DNA of 64,000 nt from contig NZ_JBCDMW010000039.1 in the NCBI RefSeq assembly GCF_038433155.1, positions 12,475-76,474 of the forward strand. Direction: 5' to 3'. Numbering within the stretch: position 1 is the stretch's first letter; every line of letters starts with the position of its first letter. The notes under the pieces are model-generated. The model searched no databases and had not been told where the DNA came from. It worked only from the letters and a program-made list of their open reading frames with translations. Both the position numbers and the translations under genes were made by a program. The stretch is from Luteococcus sp038433155 (GTDB taxonomy: Bacteria; Actinomycetota; Actinomycetes; Propionibacteriales; Propionibacteriaceae). Positions 51,277-60,859 of this stretch are shown in pieces.

Positions 51277-54258
51277 CTACCGCGCCAGCCTCAGCGTCGT
51301 GATCTCAAAGGCCCTCAACTGCACGCGCAGATTGGATCCATTGATGAGCGGGAGTTCTTCCAGTGGGCGCTCAAGGAGATCCGTTCGAACCGCGGTGGCG
51401 AACTGGCTCCCCAGTGTGAGCGTTGCCGTTCGTTGTTGGCCGGTCGATTCGTAGAGACGAATGACGACGTCACCCGAGCGGTCTTCAGCGAGCTTCACGG
51501 TTTCTGTCACGACGAGGGGATCATCAACCGAGACCAAGGGGTCGGCCGGCGCCCCTCCCCCATGGATGACTCTTGTGGGACGTGACAGCACAAGCCCGGC
51601 CCGAATTGCGTCGGCAACTGTCCCACTGCCGATCAGGAAGTCCAGTTGGTGGTGGCCAATGTCGGCGGCCGGGTCTGGGAACTTGGGGCCGCGTACCAGG
51701 GATGCCCCGATCCGCGTGATGGGGCCGCCCTGGTCCCGATCGGCATGGATTCCCCAGCCGTACGTCGCGGCGTTGGCGATGAAGATCCCTCGCTCTCCTT
51801 CGCCGACATGGACCCAGCGTTGAGCTGCGGTCTCGAACCGAGCCTCGTCCCAGCTGGTGTTGGCGTGGGTGGACCGGCTCAGGTGCCCGAACTGGATCTC
51901 GGAGGTTGCCTTGTCACTGTTGATGGCAAGCGGCAGGTACCACTTCAGCAGTTGTTGCTGTTCCTGCCAGTCGATGTCGAAGGAAATGTGTACGCCCAGT
52001 TCATGTGGCCTGATGGTCTGACGAATCGTGGATTGGCCAATCTGGTGTTCGACGAGCACCTGGCCTTCCTCGCGGTGGACGACGGTGCTCGACATTGGCC
52101 GTCCACGGTCTCGGTAGAAGCCCTCAATGTCCCAAGCGTCCCAACGGTTCGGGATGTCGGGATGCAGCATCAGTTGTCCACAGCCCGCCGCGACATGGTC
52201 GCGCCCGGTCTCCAGGTCGATCATCGCGTCGAGCTGCCCATTCTCGGCCACCTGGACCCGAAGGGAGCCGCCGGTAACCGTGATGAGTGCGCCGTCGCCG
52301 GCCAGTTCAACGGGCCGGCGGTTGTGGGGCTCTGGCTCCGCGGAGATGGACAGCGGTGGAATGCCTCCGGCAGGGAAGGGAGCCGGGTTGGCAATGAGCC
52401 GAATGTCTCCCTGGCCCGCAAGGGTGGCCAGTGCCCGCTGGATCAGCGTCTGGCTGCGGCTGGTGATCTCGGCATGCATCTGCTCTGCCTGATGGTGAAC
52501 CCAGGCAATGGATGAGCCGGGCAGGATGTCGTGGAACTGCAGCAGGAGTAGATCCCGCCACAGACTGGCCAGCTCCTCGTAGGGATACACGCTGTCTCGT
52601 TGGATGGCAGCGGTGGCCGACCAGAGCTCAGCTTCTGCCAGCAGGCTCTCGTTGCGCCGGTTGCCTTCCTTGGTGCGGTGTTGAGACGTCAGGGTGCCGC
52701 GGTGGTATTCCAGGTAGAGCTCACCCCTCCACACCGGTGCCCCTGGGTACTCGTCGAGTGCTTCGGCGAAGAACTGCTGGCTGGTGGACAGTTTGACTCG
52801 GGGGGAGCCCTCCAAGGATGCAAGTCGGTGGGCTCGTTGGGTCATCTCACGGGTAGGGCCACCTCCCCCGTCGCCATAGCCGTAGGGGACGAGGGACTTG
52901 GTCGCTCGGCCCTTCTCCGCGAACTGACGCTCCGCCTTGGCCAGCTCTGCGCCCCGCAGTTCGGCGGTGTAGGTGTCGACGGGCGGGAAGTGGGTGAAGA
53001 TGCGCGTGCCGTCAATCCCCTCCCACCAGAAGGTGTGGTGGGGGAAGCGGTTGGTGTCATTCCAAGACAGCTTCTGGGTGAGAAAGAAGCGTTTCCCTGC
53101 GCCCTGCGCGATCTGGGGCCAGGCGGCGGTGTAGCCAAAGGAATCAGGAAGCCAGACCTCGACGGGTTCCACGCCGAACTTCTCCATGAAGTAGGTGGTG
53201 CCGTGCAGGAATTGGCGCACCAATGACTCCCCGGAAGGGAGGTTGGCGTCGGCTTCCACCCACATGCCACCGACAGGAATGAACCGCCCTTCGGCGACCC
53301 GGGCGGCGATCCTGGCAAACAGTTCGGGGTGGTCTTGCTCGATCCAGGCGTACTGCTGCGCGGATGAGCAACAAAAGGTGAACTCGGGGTCTATGTCCAT
53401 CAGGGCAAGGACATTCGAGAAGGTCCGGGCGCACTTTCGCCGGGTCTCGCGCAGCGGCCACAACCAGGCGGAGTCGATGTGCGCATGACCCACCGCGTGC
53501 GCCTCGTGTGAGGTGGCATTTGCCGGGCTGTCGAGCAGTGGCTGGAGGGTCTGCCGCGCGACGGGCAGGGATCCGTGAACATCCTGGAAATCAACGGCGC
53601 CCAGCATGTCGTCAAGGCCAGCCGTGAGATGGGCCGCGCGCGTGGAATCGACTGGCAGCTCTCGCCACAGTTCCAACAGGACCTCGATGTCCCTGGCCAG
53701 ACCCTCGGCGCACTCGTCGATCTGGACGATGACGGCCTCGCCCAGGACGTACAGGGGCTGTTCGCCTGCCGTGGCGAGATCGCCCAGCGGGGTGGGGGTG
53801 GCCCAGTTCCCGTAGGCGATGGTGGGATTCGCGGAGGCCTCGACCCACACATCCACCCGGTCACCATTGATCGGGATCCAGCGATTGTCTGGTTCGATGC
53901 CCTTGATGATCTGCCCGTCGGGTGTGTAGACGGTCGCCTCGCACTGGAATCCAGTCAGCCCCCGGGCGAAGCCCAGATCGAACGTCGCTTCGACGCGGAC
54001 ACCCTCCCTGCGTTCCCACCGACGCGGAACCTCCCCGGTCAGGTGGAACCAGACGGTCCCCCATGGCCGCCCCCACGGCCGCCCCTGCTCGACCGGTTCA
54101 TACCGCTGAGCAGTGGCAACCCCAAACTCAACTGGCTCGCCGGGGGCCTGCCACATCTGGACCTGCAGGGGTGCTCGGTCAATCACCAGCGCGGGCTCAA
54201 GCTGCTCCCGCAGGAAGCGCACGAGGCGTTGCTCGGTTCTGGTGCGGTGATCGTGCAT
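51277..54258 (-). CDS. Alpha-mannosidase, glycoside hydrolase family 38
   Basis: 993 residues, no signal peptide, so cytoplasmic. The N-terminal domain (about 1-240) precedes the GH38 catalytic domain with AVGHAHIDSAWLWPLRET (zinc-ligand His and Asp), PVGGMWVEADANLPSGES and the nucleophile D372 in VWLPDSFGYTAAWPQ. The middle three-helix bundle and C-terminal beta-sandwiches follow. It hydrolyses alpha-mannosides in a retaining, zinc-dependent manner. It is the last gene of an operon with a sugar ABC importer, 24 bp after a permease gene, so it probably degrades the imported manno-oligosaccharides. Confidence 0.95.
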   Translation of the reverse strand: MHDHRTRTEQRLVRFLREQLEPALVIDRAPLQVQMWQAPGEPVEFGVATAQRYEPVEQGRPWGRPWGTVWFHLTGEVPRRWERREGVRVEATFDLGFARGLTGFQCEATVYTPDGQIIKGIEPDNRWIPINGDRVDVWVEASANPTIAYGNWATPTPLGDLATAGEQPLYVLGEAVIVQIDECAEGLARDIEVLLELWRELPVDSTRAAHLTAGLDDMLGAVDFQDVHGSLPVARQTLQPLLDSPANATSHEAHAVGHAHIDSAWLWPLRETRRKCARTFSNVLALMDIDPEFTFCCSSAQQYAWIEQDHPELFARIAARVAEGRFIPVGGMWVEADANLPSGESLVRQFLHGTTYFMEKFGVEPVEVWLPDSFGYTAAWPQIAQGAGKRFFLTQKLSWNDTNRFPHHTFWWEGIDGTRIFTHFPPVDTYTAELRGAELAKAERQFAEKGRATKSLVPYGYGDGGGGPTREMTQRAHRLASLEGSPRVKLSTSQQFFAEALDEYPGAPVWRGELYLEYHRGTLTSQHRTKEGNRRNESLLAEAELWSATAAIQRDSVYPYEELASLWRDLLLLQFHDILPGSSIAWVHHQAEQMHAEITSRSQTLIQRALATLAGQGDIRLIANPAPFPAGGIPPLSISAEPEPHNRRPVELAGDGALITVTGGSLRVQVAENGQLDAMIDLETGRDHVAAGCGQLMLHPDIPNRWDAWDIEGFYRDRGRPMSSTVVHREEGQVLVEHQIGQSTIRQTIRPHELGVHISFDIDWQEQQQLLKWYLPLAINSDKATSEIQFGHLSRSTHANTSWDEARFETAAQRWVHVGEGERGIFIANAATYGWGIHADRDQGGPITRIGASLVRGPKFPDPAADIGHHQLDFLIGSGTVADAIRAGLVLSRPTRVIHGGGAPADPLVSVDDPLVVTETVKLAEDRSGDVVIRLYESTGQQRTATLTLGSQFATAVRTDLLERPLEELPLINGSNLRVQLRAFEITTLRLAR

Positions 54259-54282
54259 GTCAAAACCCCTTTGGGAGCTCGG

Positions 54283-55119
54283 TCAGCCCTTGGTGGCGCC
54301 AGCGGTCAGACCGGACACGATCCAGCGGGACGCGATGCCGAACAGAATCATGGTGGGCAGCACCGCCAGTACAGCGGCCGCGGACAGCGGACCCCAGTCG
54401 ACGTTGAAGCTGGTGATGAAGCCGTTGAGGGCGGTGGGGATGGTGCGCTTCGTATCGGTGTTGATCAAGGTCACCGACAGGAAGAGCTCATTCCAGCAGT
54501 TCACGAAATTGAAAATGTAGGTGGCTATCAGGCCGGGACCCATCACAGGGATGATCACCCGACGCAGGGCAGTCATCCGGGTGCATCCGTCGACCATCGC
54601 GGCTTCTTCCAGAGCTTCGGGAACGTTGTCGAAGAAGCCCTTGAGCATCACCGCCGAGAACGGGATGCAGACCGCGACGTAGACCAGCGCCAGGCCGGCG
54701 CGGGAGTCGATCAGATGCAACTTCACCAAGAACTGGTAGAGCGGGCCCAGAGCAATGAAGGCCGGGATCATCTGGGTGACCAGGAAGGCCATCACGATGG
54801 CACCGCGCCCGCGGAACTGGAAGCGGGAGATCACGTAGGCCGACAGGGTCGCGATGGCAGTGGCAACGAGGGCAGCAGACAGCGACACGACCAGCGAGTT
54901 GATGATGTTGTCGCCGAACTGGGAGACCTGGAACAGGCCCCGGTAGTTGTCCAGCGTCGGCTGGGACGGCAGGTACTGCACGGGGTACGCCGCGATCGCA
55001 CCCGCATCCTTCAGCGAGGTCACGAAGATCCAGTACAGCGGGAACAGAGTGATCGCCATCCAGACGGTGAGACCGGCGACGCGCGTCATCCGGAGCAGGA
55101 ATGGGTCACGGGCGGTCAT
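54283..55119 (-). CDS. Carbohydrate ABC transporter permease (MalG-like)
   Basis: 278 residues from the ATG at 55119, overlapping the upstream permease stop (ATGA). Six membrane helices. The EAA loop reads EALEEAAMVDGCTRMTALRRVIIPVMGPG, the contact to the ATPase. Second permease of a CUT1-type sugar importer. Confidence 0.93.
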   Translation of the reverse strand: MTARDPFLLRMTRVAGLTVWMAITLFPLYWIFVTSLKDAGAIAAYPVQYLPSQPTLDNYRGLFQVSQFGDNIINSLVVSLSAALVATAIATLSAYVISRFQFRGRGAIVMAFLVTQMIPAFIALGPLYQFLVKLHLIDSRAGLALVYVAVCIPFSAVMLKGFFDNVPEALEEAAMVDGCTRMTALRRVIIPVMGPGLIATYIFNFVNCWNELFLSVTLINTDTKRTIPTALNGFITSFNVDWGPLSAAAVLAVLPTMILFGIASRWIVSGLTAGATKG

Positions 55120-56069
55120 GCGGCACCTCGCTCTCGGGTCAACAGGGCGAGGTAGGCCCCGGTGAAGACCATCAGGATGACCATGATCAACAGCCCAAGG
55201 GCCGATGCAAGGCCGTAGGTTCCCTGCTGGGTGAGCTGCACCAGCCAGGTGGTGGCGATGTGGGTCTGATCGGCCGGGCCACCGCCGGTCATGGCCCAGA
55301 TGATGTCCGGGAAGTTGAAAATCCAGATCACCCGCAACAGGACGGTCAGGATCAGCGTGCTGCGGATGTAGGGAATGGTGATCTGCCACAAGGTGCGGAA
55401 CCGCGAAGCGCCATCGATGGCTGCCGCCTCGATCAACTCGTCGGGCACTGACTGGAGCGCTGCCAAGATCATCATCGCGAAGAAGGTGACCCCGTACCAG
55501 ACATTCGCCACGACTACCGAGACCATCGCCAGCTTGGGATCGGAGAGCCAGGGCAAGGGGGAATCGATGATGCCAACCTTGGTGAGCAGGTCATTGACCA
55601 CACCGAATTCGGAATTGAACATCCAGCGGAAGACCAGCCCGATCAGGAAGCCGGAGACCGCCCACGGGTAGAAGACCAGAGCCTGGTAGAGGCCCCGGAA
55701 ACGGAACTTCTTGCGAAGCGCAAGGGCAAGCAGGAACCCCAGCACCAACTGCGGAATGATCGAGGCCACCACCCAGACGAGAGTGTTCGTCATGATCCTC
55801 GTGAAGTTCGCGTTCTCCGCGATGGTGCGGAAGTTCTGCAGCCCCACCCACGGCGTGTTGGTCAGGTCATACATGTTCCATTCACGGAAAGCCATCTGGC
55901 TTCCCCGGAGCATCGGGTAGTAGGTGAAGGTCACGACGAACAACAGCGCGGGAGCCAAGAAGGCGAGGATCAGCCATCCATTCCGGTGGGTAAAGGAACG
56001 CTGGCCGGCGCGGGGGCGGGTGGTGCCCGCCCCCGCCACGGGGGCTTCGGACGGGGAAGCCTCAGACAC
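55116..56069 (-). CDS. Carbohydrate ABC transporter permease (MalF/UgpA-like)
   Basis: 317 residues from GTG, 6 bp after the binding-protein stop. Six membrane helices preceded by a short cytoplasmic N-terminus. EAA loop DELIEAAAIDGASRFRTLWQ, then ITIPYIRSTL. It forms the channel with the next permease. It overlaps that gene by four bases. Confidence 0.93.
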   Translation of the reverse strand: MSEASPSEAPVAGAGTTRPRAGQRSFTHRNGWLILAFLAPALLFVVTFTYYPMLRGSQMAFREWNMYDLTNTPWVGLQNFRTIAENANFTRIMTNTLVWVVASIIPQLVLGFLLALALRKKFRFRGLYQALVFYPWAVSGFLIGLVFRWMFNSEFGVVNDLLTKVGIIDSPLPWLSDPKLAMVSVVVANVWYGVTFFAMMILAALQSVPDELIEAAAIDGASRFRTLWQITIPYIRSTLILTVLLRVIWIFNFPDIIWAMTGGGPADQTHIATTWLVQLTQQGTYGLASALGLLIMVILMVFTGAYLALLTRERGAA

Positions 56070-56075
56070 GAGGAA

Positions 56076-57380
56076 TCAGCCCTTCCACTTTCCGGTCCAG
56101 AACTGGTCCCAGCCCTTCAACATGTCCGCGGTCGACATCTTGTCGGTCAGCACCTTCTGGAGGTCGGCCTCGGAGCGCTGCATCCATTCGGTCCACCAGG
56201 CTGCACCACGCGGCTCCTCACAGCTGAGGAAGACGTCCGGCTTCGAGGTCATCTCCACGTAGGCTGCCCACGGGCCAGTCTTGAAGAAGGGATCCTCGCC
56301 GGCCGCCTTCTGGATCGGCACCAAGCTGTTCTCCTTGGCGAAGGTCGTGGACGCATCACCCGACAACCACTGGACCAGCTTGACGGCTTCGGCGGTGTGC
56401 TTGCTCTTGGCGGCGACCCCCCAGCCGGCGGTCGCCTTCGGCCAGGTGGCCTTGCCCGACGGTCCCTGGACCAGCGGCGCGACCGACCACTGGTCTTCCT
56501 TGAGGCTGGACTTCTTCACCGCGGCAATGACCTCCGGATCCTGCAGCAGGAAGGCGGTCGACCCGTTGGTGAAGCCCTGCACCATCTCGGTGAAGCCCCA
56601 AGCCACCGACGATGGCGGGGAACCCTTCTTGAACAGCTCGAGGTACTTGTCCAAACCCTTCTGCGCGTTCGGGGAGGTGAAGATGGAGGCACCGGACTTG
56701 AGCTTGTACACGTTGGTCAGGTCAAGCTCGTCGGCACAGTAGGCCTCCAGGATGCTCATCAACTGCCCGGCAGAGTTCTTGCCGCCGCGGAAGGCGTAAC
56801 CATAGCGATTCTTCGCGGGATTCTGGATCTTGCTGGCCTGCTCCACCAGTTCCTCCCAGGTCTTCGGAGCCCCCGCAAAGCCAGCCTCCTTCACCAGGTC
56901 CGTGCGGTAGTACAGGCTCAGCCCGTAGAAGCCATAGGGGATGAAGTAGCTCTTCCCGTCGGGAGACTTGGTGAACTTCTTGGCCTGGTCGGTGAGCTTG
57001 TCCATCCCGTCCCATGCCTGGAGTTCCTTGGACATGTCATACAGCCAGCCGTTGTTGCTGAAGGGCCCCACGGTCAGGTCACGAACCTCCAGCACATCGA
57101 TCCCCGAACCAGCTTGCAGCATCTGCTGAATCTTGCCGTCGGCCTGCTCGGTGGGCGGCGAGACCAACTGCACCTTGATGGTCGGGTTGGCCTTCTCGAA
57201 GTCGGCAATGAGCTTCTTGATCAGCTTGGTGCGCTCGGGGCTGGCAAGACTCTCCACCATCTGCAGTGTGACCTTGCCATCACCGCCGCCCGAGGACGAG
57301 CCCCCGCCGCAGGCGGACAGGGCTGCCATGCCAACTCCCGAGCCAGTGGCCAGGAGGAGTTCGCGTCGGTTGATCTTCAT
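56076..57380 (-). CDS. Carbohydrate ABC transporter substrate-binding lipoprotein
   Basis: 434 residues. The signal KINRRELLLATGSGVGMAAL has a twin Arg (5-6) and lipobox LSAC (C24), then a Gly/Ser linker. The mature part is a family 1 solute-binding fold (VTLQMVESLASPERTKLIKK, GIDVLEVRDLTVGPF, WSVAPLVQGPSG). It captures an extracellular sugar for the two permeases; the GH38 neighbour suggests a mannose-containing glycan. It overlaps the upstream aminotransferase gene by ATGA. Confidence 0.93.
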   Translation of the reverse strand: MKINRRELLLATGSGVGMAALSACGGGSSSGGGDGKVTLQMVESLASPERTKLIKKLIADFEKANPTIKVQLVSPPTEQADGKIQQMLQAGSGIDVLEVRDLTVGPFSNNGWLYDMSKELQAWDGMDKLTDQAKKFTKSPDGKSYFIPYGFYGLSLYYRTDLVKEAGFAGAPKTWEELVEQASKIQNPAKNRYGYAFRGGKNSAGQLMSILEAYCADELDLTNVYKLKSGASIFTSPNAQKGLDKYLELFKKGSPPSSVAWGFTEMVQGFTNGSTAFLLQDPEVIAAVKKSSLKEDQWSVAPLVQGPSGKATWPKATAGWGVAAKSKHTAEAVKLVQWLSGDASTTFAKENSLVPIQKAAGEDPFFKTGPWAAYVEMTSKPDVFLSCEEPRGAAWWTEWMQRSEADLQKVLTDKMSTADMLKGWDQFWTGKWKG

Positions 57381-58600
57381 TGATCGTTCCTTTCCTGGAG
57401 TTCAGCCTCGATCCACTCGGCGAGGATCGGGATGCCGTGGTCTGTCATCGCAGAGATGTCGGCCTCGGTGGTGTAGGCGTGCGCCGAGAGCCGTACGTAG
57501 GCCTGGTCATCAATATTGGTGAACGCCGAGACGATGCCGGTTCGGTTCATGAAGGGAACTCGCAGGGCATCGGTGCTCTCGTGATCCCAAGCCCGCGTCC
57601 CGGGCAGCCGCGCGAGCAGCAAGGGCCCCACCGACTGGCCCACATCCGGTAGCGGATCTTCGACCCCCAAGGCGCTGAGCGCCTCCGCGACCCGCTCCCG
57701 GGCGCACGCAATCGCCATGCGTGAATGCTCCCGAATCCGGCGCCAGCCGAGCTCGGTTTCCAGATGCTCATAGGCCAGCGGGGCGCACAGCCATGCGGTG
57801 TTGTCAATGGTCCCTTGAGCGTCGAAGCGTCTCGGGAAGGGGTATGGGGCATCCCATGAGGCGATCACGGGATACAGGTCCAGCTCCGGGTTGTTGCACA
57901 CCAGCGCTGCGGCGCCCATCGGGGCGCACCAGAACTTGTGCAGGTTTCCGACCCACACATCCGCCTCATGTTCCACGGGATCCTCGAGCACTCCCGGAGC
58001 ATGGGCGCCATCCACATAGACCAGGGCACCGAGTTCGTGGGCCACCCGGCACAGCTCCGTGGTTGGGAAGGCGCGCGCGGTGGCCGAGGTGACTTGGTCT
58101 ACCACGAACAGGCGGGGACGATGCCTCTTCACGGCGTCGTGCACCAGCGCACAGACCTCGTCGGCGGTGGCCGCCATCGGAATCTCGATGGTGTGCAGGG
58201 CTCCACCGGTCCGACGAGCCAACCGCTCGGCCCCCATCACGACCGCACCGTAGCCGTGACTTGTCACCAGGACATCTATTGGCCCACGGTTGTCCAGCGC
58301 ATTGAAAGCACACGAGATGCCGGCGCTGAGATTCGACACGAAGGCCGTACGCTGCGCGTCCGATCCCAGCTGTCGCGCGACCCGAGTTCGCGCCTCGGCT
58401 ACCCGGTCCGGCAGCTCGCAAATCCACTTGACCGGATTGCGCCGCATCTCGGCATGGAGGCCTTGCTGGTGCTGGATCACGGCCTGTGGGACCGCTCCGA
58501 ATGACCCATGGTTCAGGTGGTGGAAGTCGGGGTCCAATGCCCACAGCTCAGCCGCCGGCCGACCGTCACGGGTCAGCAACGGTGGGAAGATCGCAACCAT
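57377..58600 (-). CDS. Aminotransferase class V / isopenicillin-N-epimerase-like PLP enzyme
   Basis: 407 residues, first gene of the mannosidase/ABC operon; AAGGAGG lies 6 nt before the ATG. PLP lysine K222 in GNLHKFWCAPMG; D198 and H200 in YVDGAHAPG contact the cofactor. HLNHGSFGAVP at the start is typical of the isopenicillin-N-epimerase-like subgroup (also ergothioneine EgtE-like lyases). Its job in a sugar operon is unclear: it may act on an amino sugar or on the amino-acid part of an imported glycoconjugate. Confidence 0.9.
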   Translation of the reverse strand: MVAIFPPLLTRDGRPAAELWALDPDFHHLNHGSFGAVPQAVIQHQQGLHAEMRRNPVKWICELPDRVAEARTRVARQLGSDAQRTAFVSNLSAGISCAFNALDNRGPIDVLVTSHGYGAVVMGAERLARRTGGALHTIEIPMAATADEVCALVHDAVKRHRPRLFVVDQVTSATARAFPTTELCRVAHELGALVYVDGAHAPGVLEDPVEHEADVWVGNLHKFWCAPMGAAALVCNNPELDLYPVIASWDAPYPFPRRFDAQGTIDNTAWLCAPLAYEHLETELGWRRIREHSRMAIACARERVAEALSALGVEDPLPDVGQSVGPLLLARLPGTRAWDHESTDALRVPFMNRTGIVSAFTNIDDQAYVRLSAHAYTTEADISAMTDHGIPILAEWIEAELQERNDQ

Positions 58601-58613
58601 GAGAACCTCCTTC

Positions 58614-58685
58614 TGTCAGACAGCTTGCTACCAAAGAAGGCGTTGCGTCAATGAATCTGACCAACTTTGTTAGATTTGTCAGACA
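58614..58685. promoter_or_regulatory. Two GntR-type operators in the divergent promoter region
   Basis: TGTCAGACA occurs at 58614-58622 and 58677-58685, 63 bp apart. The first (CTGTCAGACAG) lies just after the minus-strand promoter (TTGACG at 58646-58651; TAGCAA at 58625-58630). The second touches the ribosome site of the regulator gene, with TAGATT (58671-58676) as its likely -10. One protein could thus control both directions. Confidence 0.65.
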
Positions 58686-58694
58686 GGAGGGATC

Positions 58695-59387
58695 ATGCGA
58701 GGAAAAGTTGACCAAGCACTGGATGGCCTGCGACACATGATCGCCACTGGCGATCTGCAGCCGGGGGACCGGCTGCCCAGCGAAAGCGAATTGTGTGAAC
58801 AATTCGACGTGTCACGAAGCTCACTCCGTGAAGCACAGAAAATGCTGGTGATGGCGGGGGTGCTGGTGACCCGCACCGGTTCAGGCACCGTGGTCTCCGA
58901 TCTGAAGCCCGAGGACTACATGTCCGGGCTGCAAATCTCCGTACCGCTGCTCCCTCTGGACACCTACCTCGAGCTGGTCGACCTGAGATGTCTGCTGGAG
59001 GCGCACGCCGCAGCCCAAGCTGCCGCGCGCCTGACAACCGACCAGATCCATGAACTTCGGCGGCTGGCCGACGATCTCGCCTCAAAGCCGTGGAACCCCA
59101 CCGGCGCCGACACCGACGATCAGTTCCACCTGCTGATCGCCAGCGCCACCGGCAACCAATCGGTCACCACCTTGATCAACATCATCCGAACGCGCGGCCG
59201 TCACTACCGAGTCTTCGACGACGACACGGCCCAACTACTCAAGGCCCAGAGCGACGCCGCCCACACCCGAATCCTCCATGCAATCGAGGACCACGACCCG
59301 AACCGAGCACACGCGGAGATGTGTGCTCACGTCCGCACCACCCTTGACTGGCTCAGGGGCATGCACCCTGCTCCGCAGGTTGAGTAA
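58695..59387 (+). CDS. GntR family regulator, FadR/FCD subfamily
   Basis: 230 residues; AGGAGG 4 nt before the ATG. N-terminal winged HTH (about 8-70; DRLPSESELCEQFDVSRSSL, REAQKMLVMAGVLVTRTGSG). The C-terminal FCD domain (about 90-225) has metal-ligand candidates DTDDQFHLLIASATGN and HTRILHAIEDHD. FCD regulators respond to organic acids or sugar acids. Divergent from the aminotransferase/ABC/mannosidase operon with shared operators, so it is that operon's likely repressor. Confidence 0.92.
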   Translation: MRGKVDQALDGLRHMIATGDLQPGDRLPSESELCEQFDVSRSSLREAQKMLVMAGVLVTRTGSGTVVSDLKPEDYMSGLQISVPLLPLDTYLELVDLRCLLEAHAAAQAAARLTTDQIHELRRLADDLASKPWNPTGADTDDQFHLLIASATGNQSVTTLINIIRTRGRHYRVFDDDTAQLLKAQSDAAHTRILHAIEDHDPNRAHAEMCAHVRTTLDWLRGMHPAPQVE

Positions 59388-59437
59388 CTGACACCAGGGC
59401 GACGACTCGCGCGCCGGGGTGTGGCCAGCGCAGGCCA

Positions 59438-59443
59438 TACGCT
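59438..59443 (+). promoter_or_regulatory. -10 element of the amidase gene, leaderless pattern
   Basis: TACGCT, 6 nt before the ATG at 59450. Confidence 0.45.
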
Positions 59444-59449
59444 GGCCGC

Positions 59450-60859
59450 ATGGAGCAGAGCAGCTATCGCGCGGCCAGCGCCCGCAGCATCGCCCAGCAG
59501 GTCCGCGACGGACACTGGACGGCCACCGAGGTCACCGACGCGGCCCTGGCCGAGATCGGCCGACTCAATCCGGAACTGAACGCCTTCACCGTGGTGCTGG
59601 CCGACGAGGCCCGGGCGGAAGCTCGTAGGGTCGGCGCGGATGCGGCGCTGCGGCAGGGCCCGCTGGCCGGCGTCCCGATTGTCATCAAAGCGGAGCTGGA
59701 CGTCGCCGGACAGGTCACCACCTTCGGCGGTCACGGCAATTCCACCCCAGCCGCGGCGGACTGCCGGGTGGTGTCCCGGCTGCGTGCCGCGGGGGCGGTG
59801 ATCGTCGGGATCACCACCATGCCGGAGTTCGGCCAGTTTCCGTTCACGGAGCCGCAGCGCTTCGGCCAGACCATCAACCCCGTCGCCCCGCGGCACACGG
59901 TGGGCGGCTCCAGCGGCGGATCGGCCGCGGCGGTCGCCTCCGGGATGGTGCCGGTGGCAATCGGCGGCGACGGGGGCGGGTCCATCCGGATCCCGGCCGC
60001 GTGTTGTGGGCTGTTCGGGCACAAGGGAACCCGCGGCCTGGTCTCCCCCAGCCCGGCGAAGGACTTCTGGGGCCCGCTGGCGCTCTCGGGGCCGTTGAGC
60101 CGCGACGTCGCCGACTCCGCGCTGGTCTACGACGTGATAGCGGGCAATGAGGCCACGGACACCTACCAACTCCCCGAGCGCGCCACCGAGCTGCTGCCGT
60201 CCGCCCTCACCGACCCGCGCCGCCTGCGGATTGGGTGGACCACCCGGTCCGCGGGTCACATCCCGGTGGATCGGCAGGTGGCCGAGGCCACCGAACGCTT
60301 CGCCCACCGGCTCTCCGAGCTGGGGCACCAGGTGGTGCCGCTGGCGGGACGGCTGCCCAACCACGCCGCCACCTTCCTGCCGCTGATGCTTGCCGGTGTG
60401 CTGGAGGAGGCGGAGGCGGTGGAGCATCCCGAGCGGCTGGAGCGGCTCACTCGGGCCGGCGCCGCCCGCGGCCGGCTGCCGGGCCAACGCCGGGCGGCAC
60501 AGCGGGCCGAGGCTGCCTGCGAGGCCCTGGCCACCCGCCTCGACGACCTGCTGGGCGAAGCGGACATCCTGCTCACCCCCACCCTGACCCGTCGGATCCC
60601 ACCCCTGGGTCAGCTTGACGGCGTGAGCTGGTCCCGTGCCATCTGGCGCTCCGTGCCGATGAGCAGTTTCACGTCGCTGGCCAATGTGACCGGGCACCCC
60701 GCCGCCTCCCTTCCGGCCAGCCGGGATGGCGACGGGCTGCCGATCGGGGTGCAGGTGATGGCGCGGCGCGGCCGCGATGACCTGCTCTTCGCCCTGGCCG
60801 GCCAGGTGGGGCGAAGCCTCGGCTGGCCGGCGGATCCACCGGCCAGCCGCCAGCACTGA
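59450..60859 (+). CDS. Amidase signature family protein
   Basis: 469 residues. The Ser-cisSer-Lys triad is K80 (PIVIKAELDVAG), S154 (TVGGSSGGSAAAVASG) and S178 (GGDGGGSIRIPA). It hydrolyses amides to acids and ammonia. No GatA partners (GatB/GatC) are near, and it lacks the GatA-specific surroundings, so it is a stand-alone amidase with unknown substrate. Confidence 0.92.
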   Translation: MEQSSYRAASARSIAQQVRDGHWTATEVTDAALAEIGRLNPELNAFTVVLADEARAEARRVGADAALRQGPLAGVPIVIKAELDVAGQVTTFGGHGNSTPAAADCRVVSRLRAAGAVIVGITTMPEFGQFPFTEPQRFGQTINPVAPRHTVGGSSGGSAAAVASGMVPVAIGGDGGGSIRIPAACCGLFGHKGTRGLVSPSPAKDFWGPLALSGPLSRDVADSALVYDVIAGNEATDTYQLPERATELLPSALTDPRRLRIGWTTRSAGHIPVDRQVAEATERFAHRLSELGHQVVPLAGRLPNHAATFLPLMLAGVLEEAEAVEHPERLERLTRAGAARGRLPGQRRAAQRAEAACEALATRLDDLLGEADILLTPTLTRRIPPLGQLDGVSWSRAIWRSVPMSSFTSLANVTGHPAASLPASRDGDGLPIGVQVMARRGRDDLLFALAGQVGRSLGWPADPPASRQH

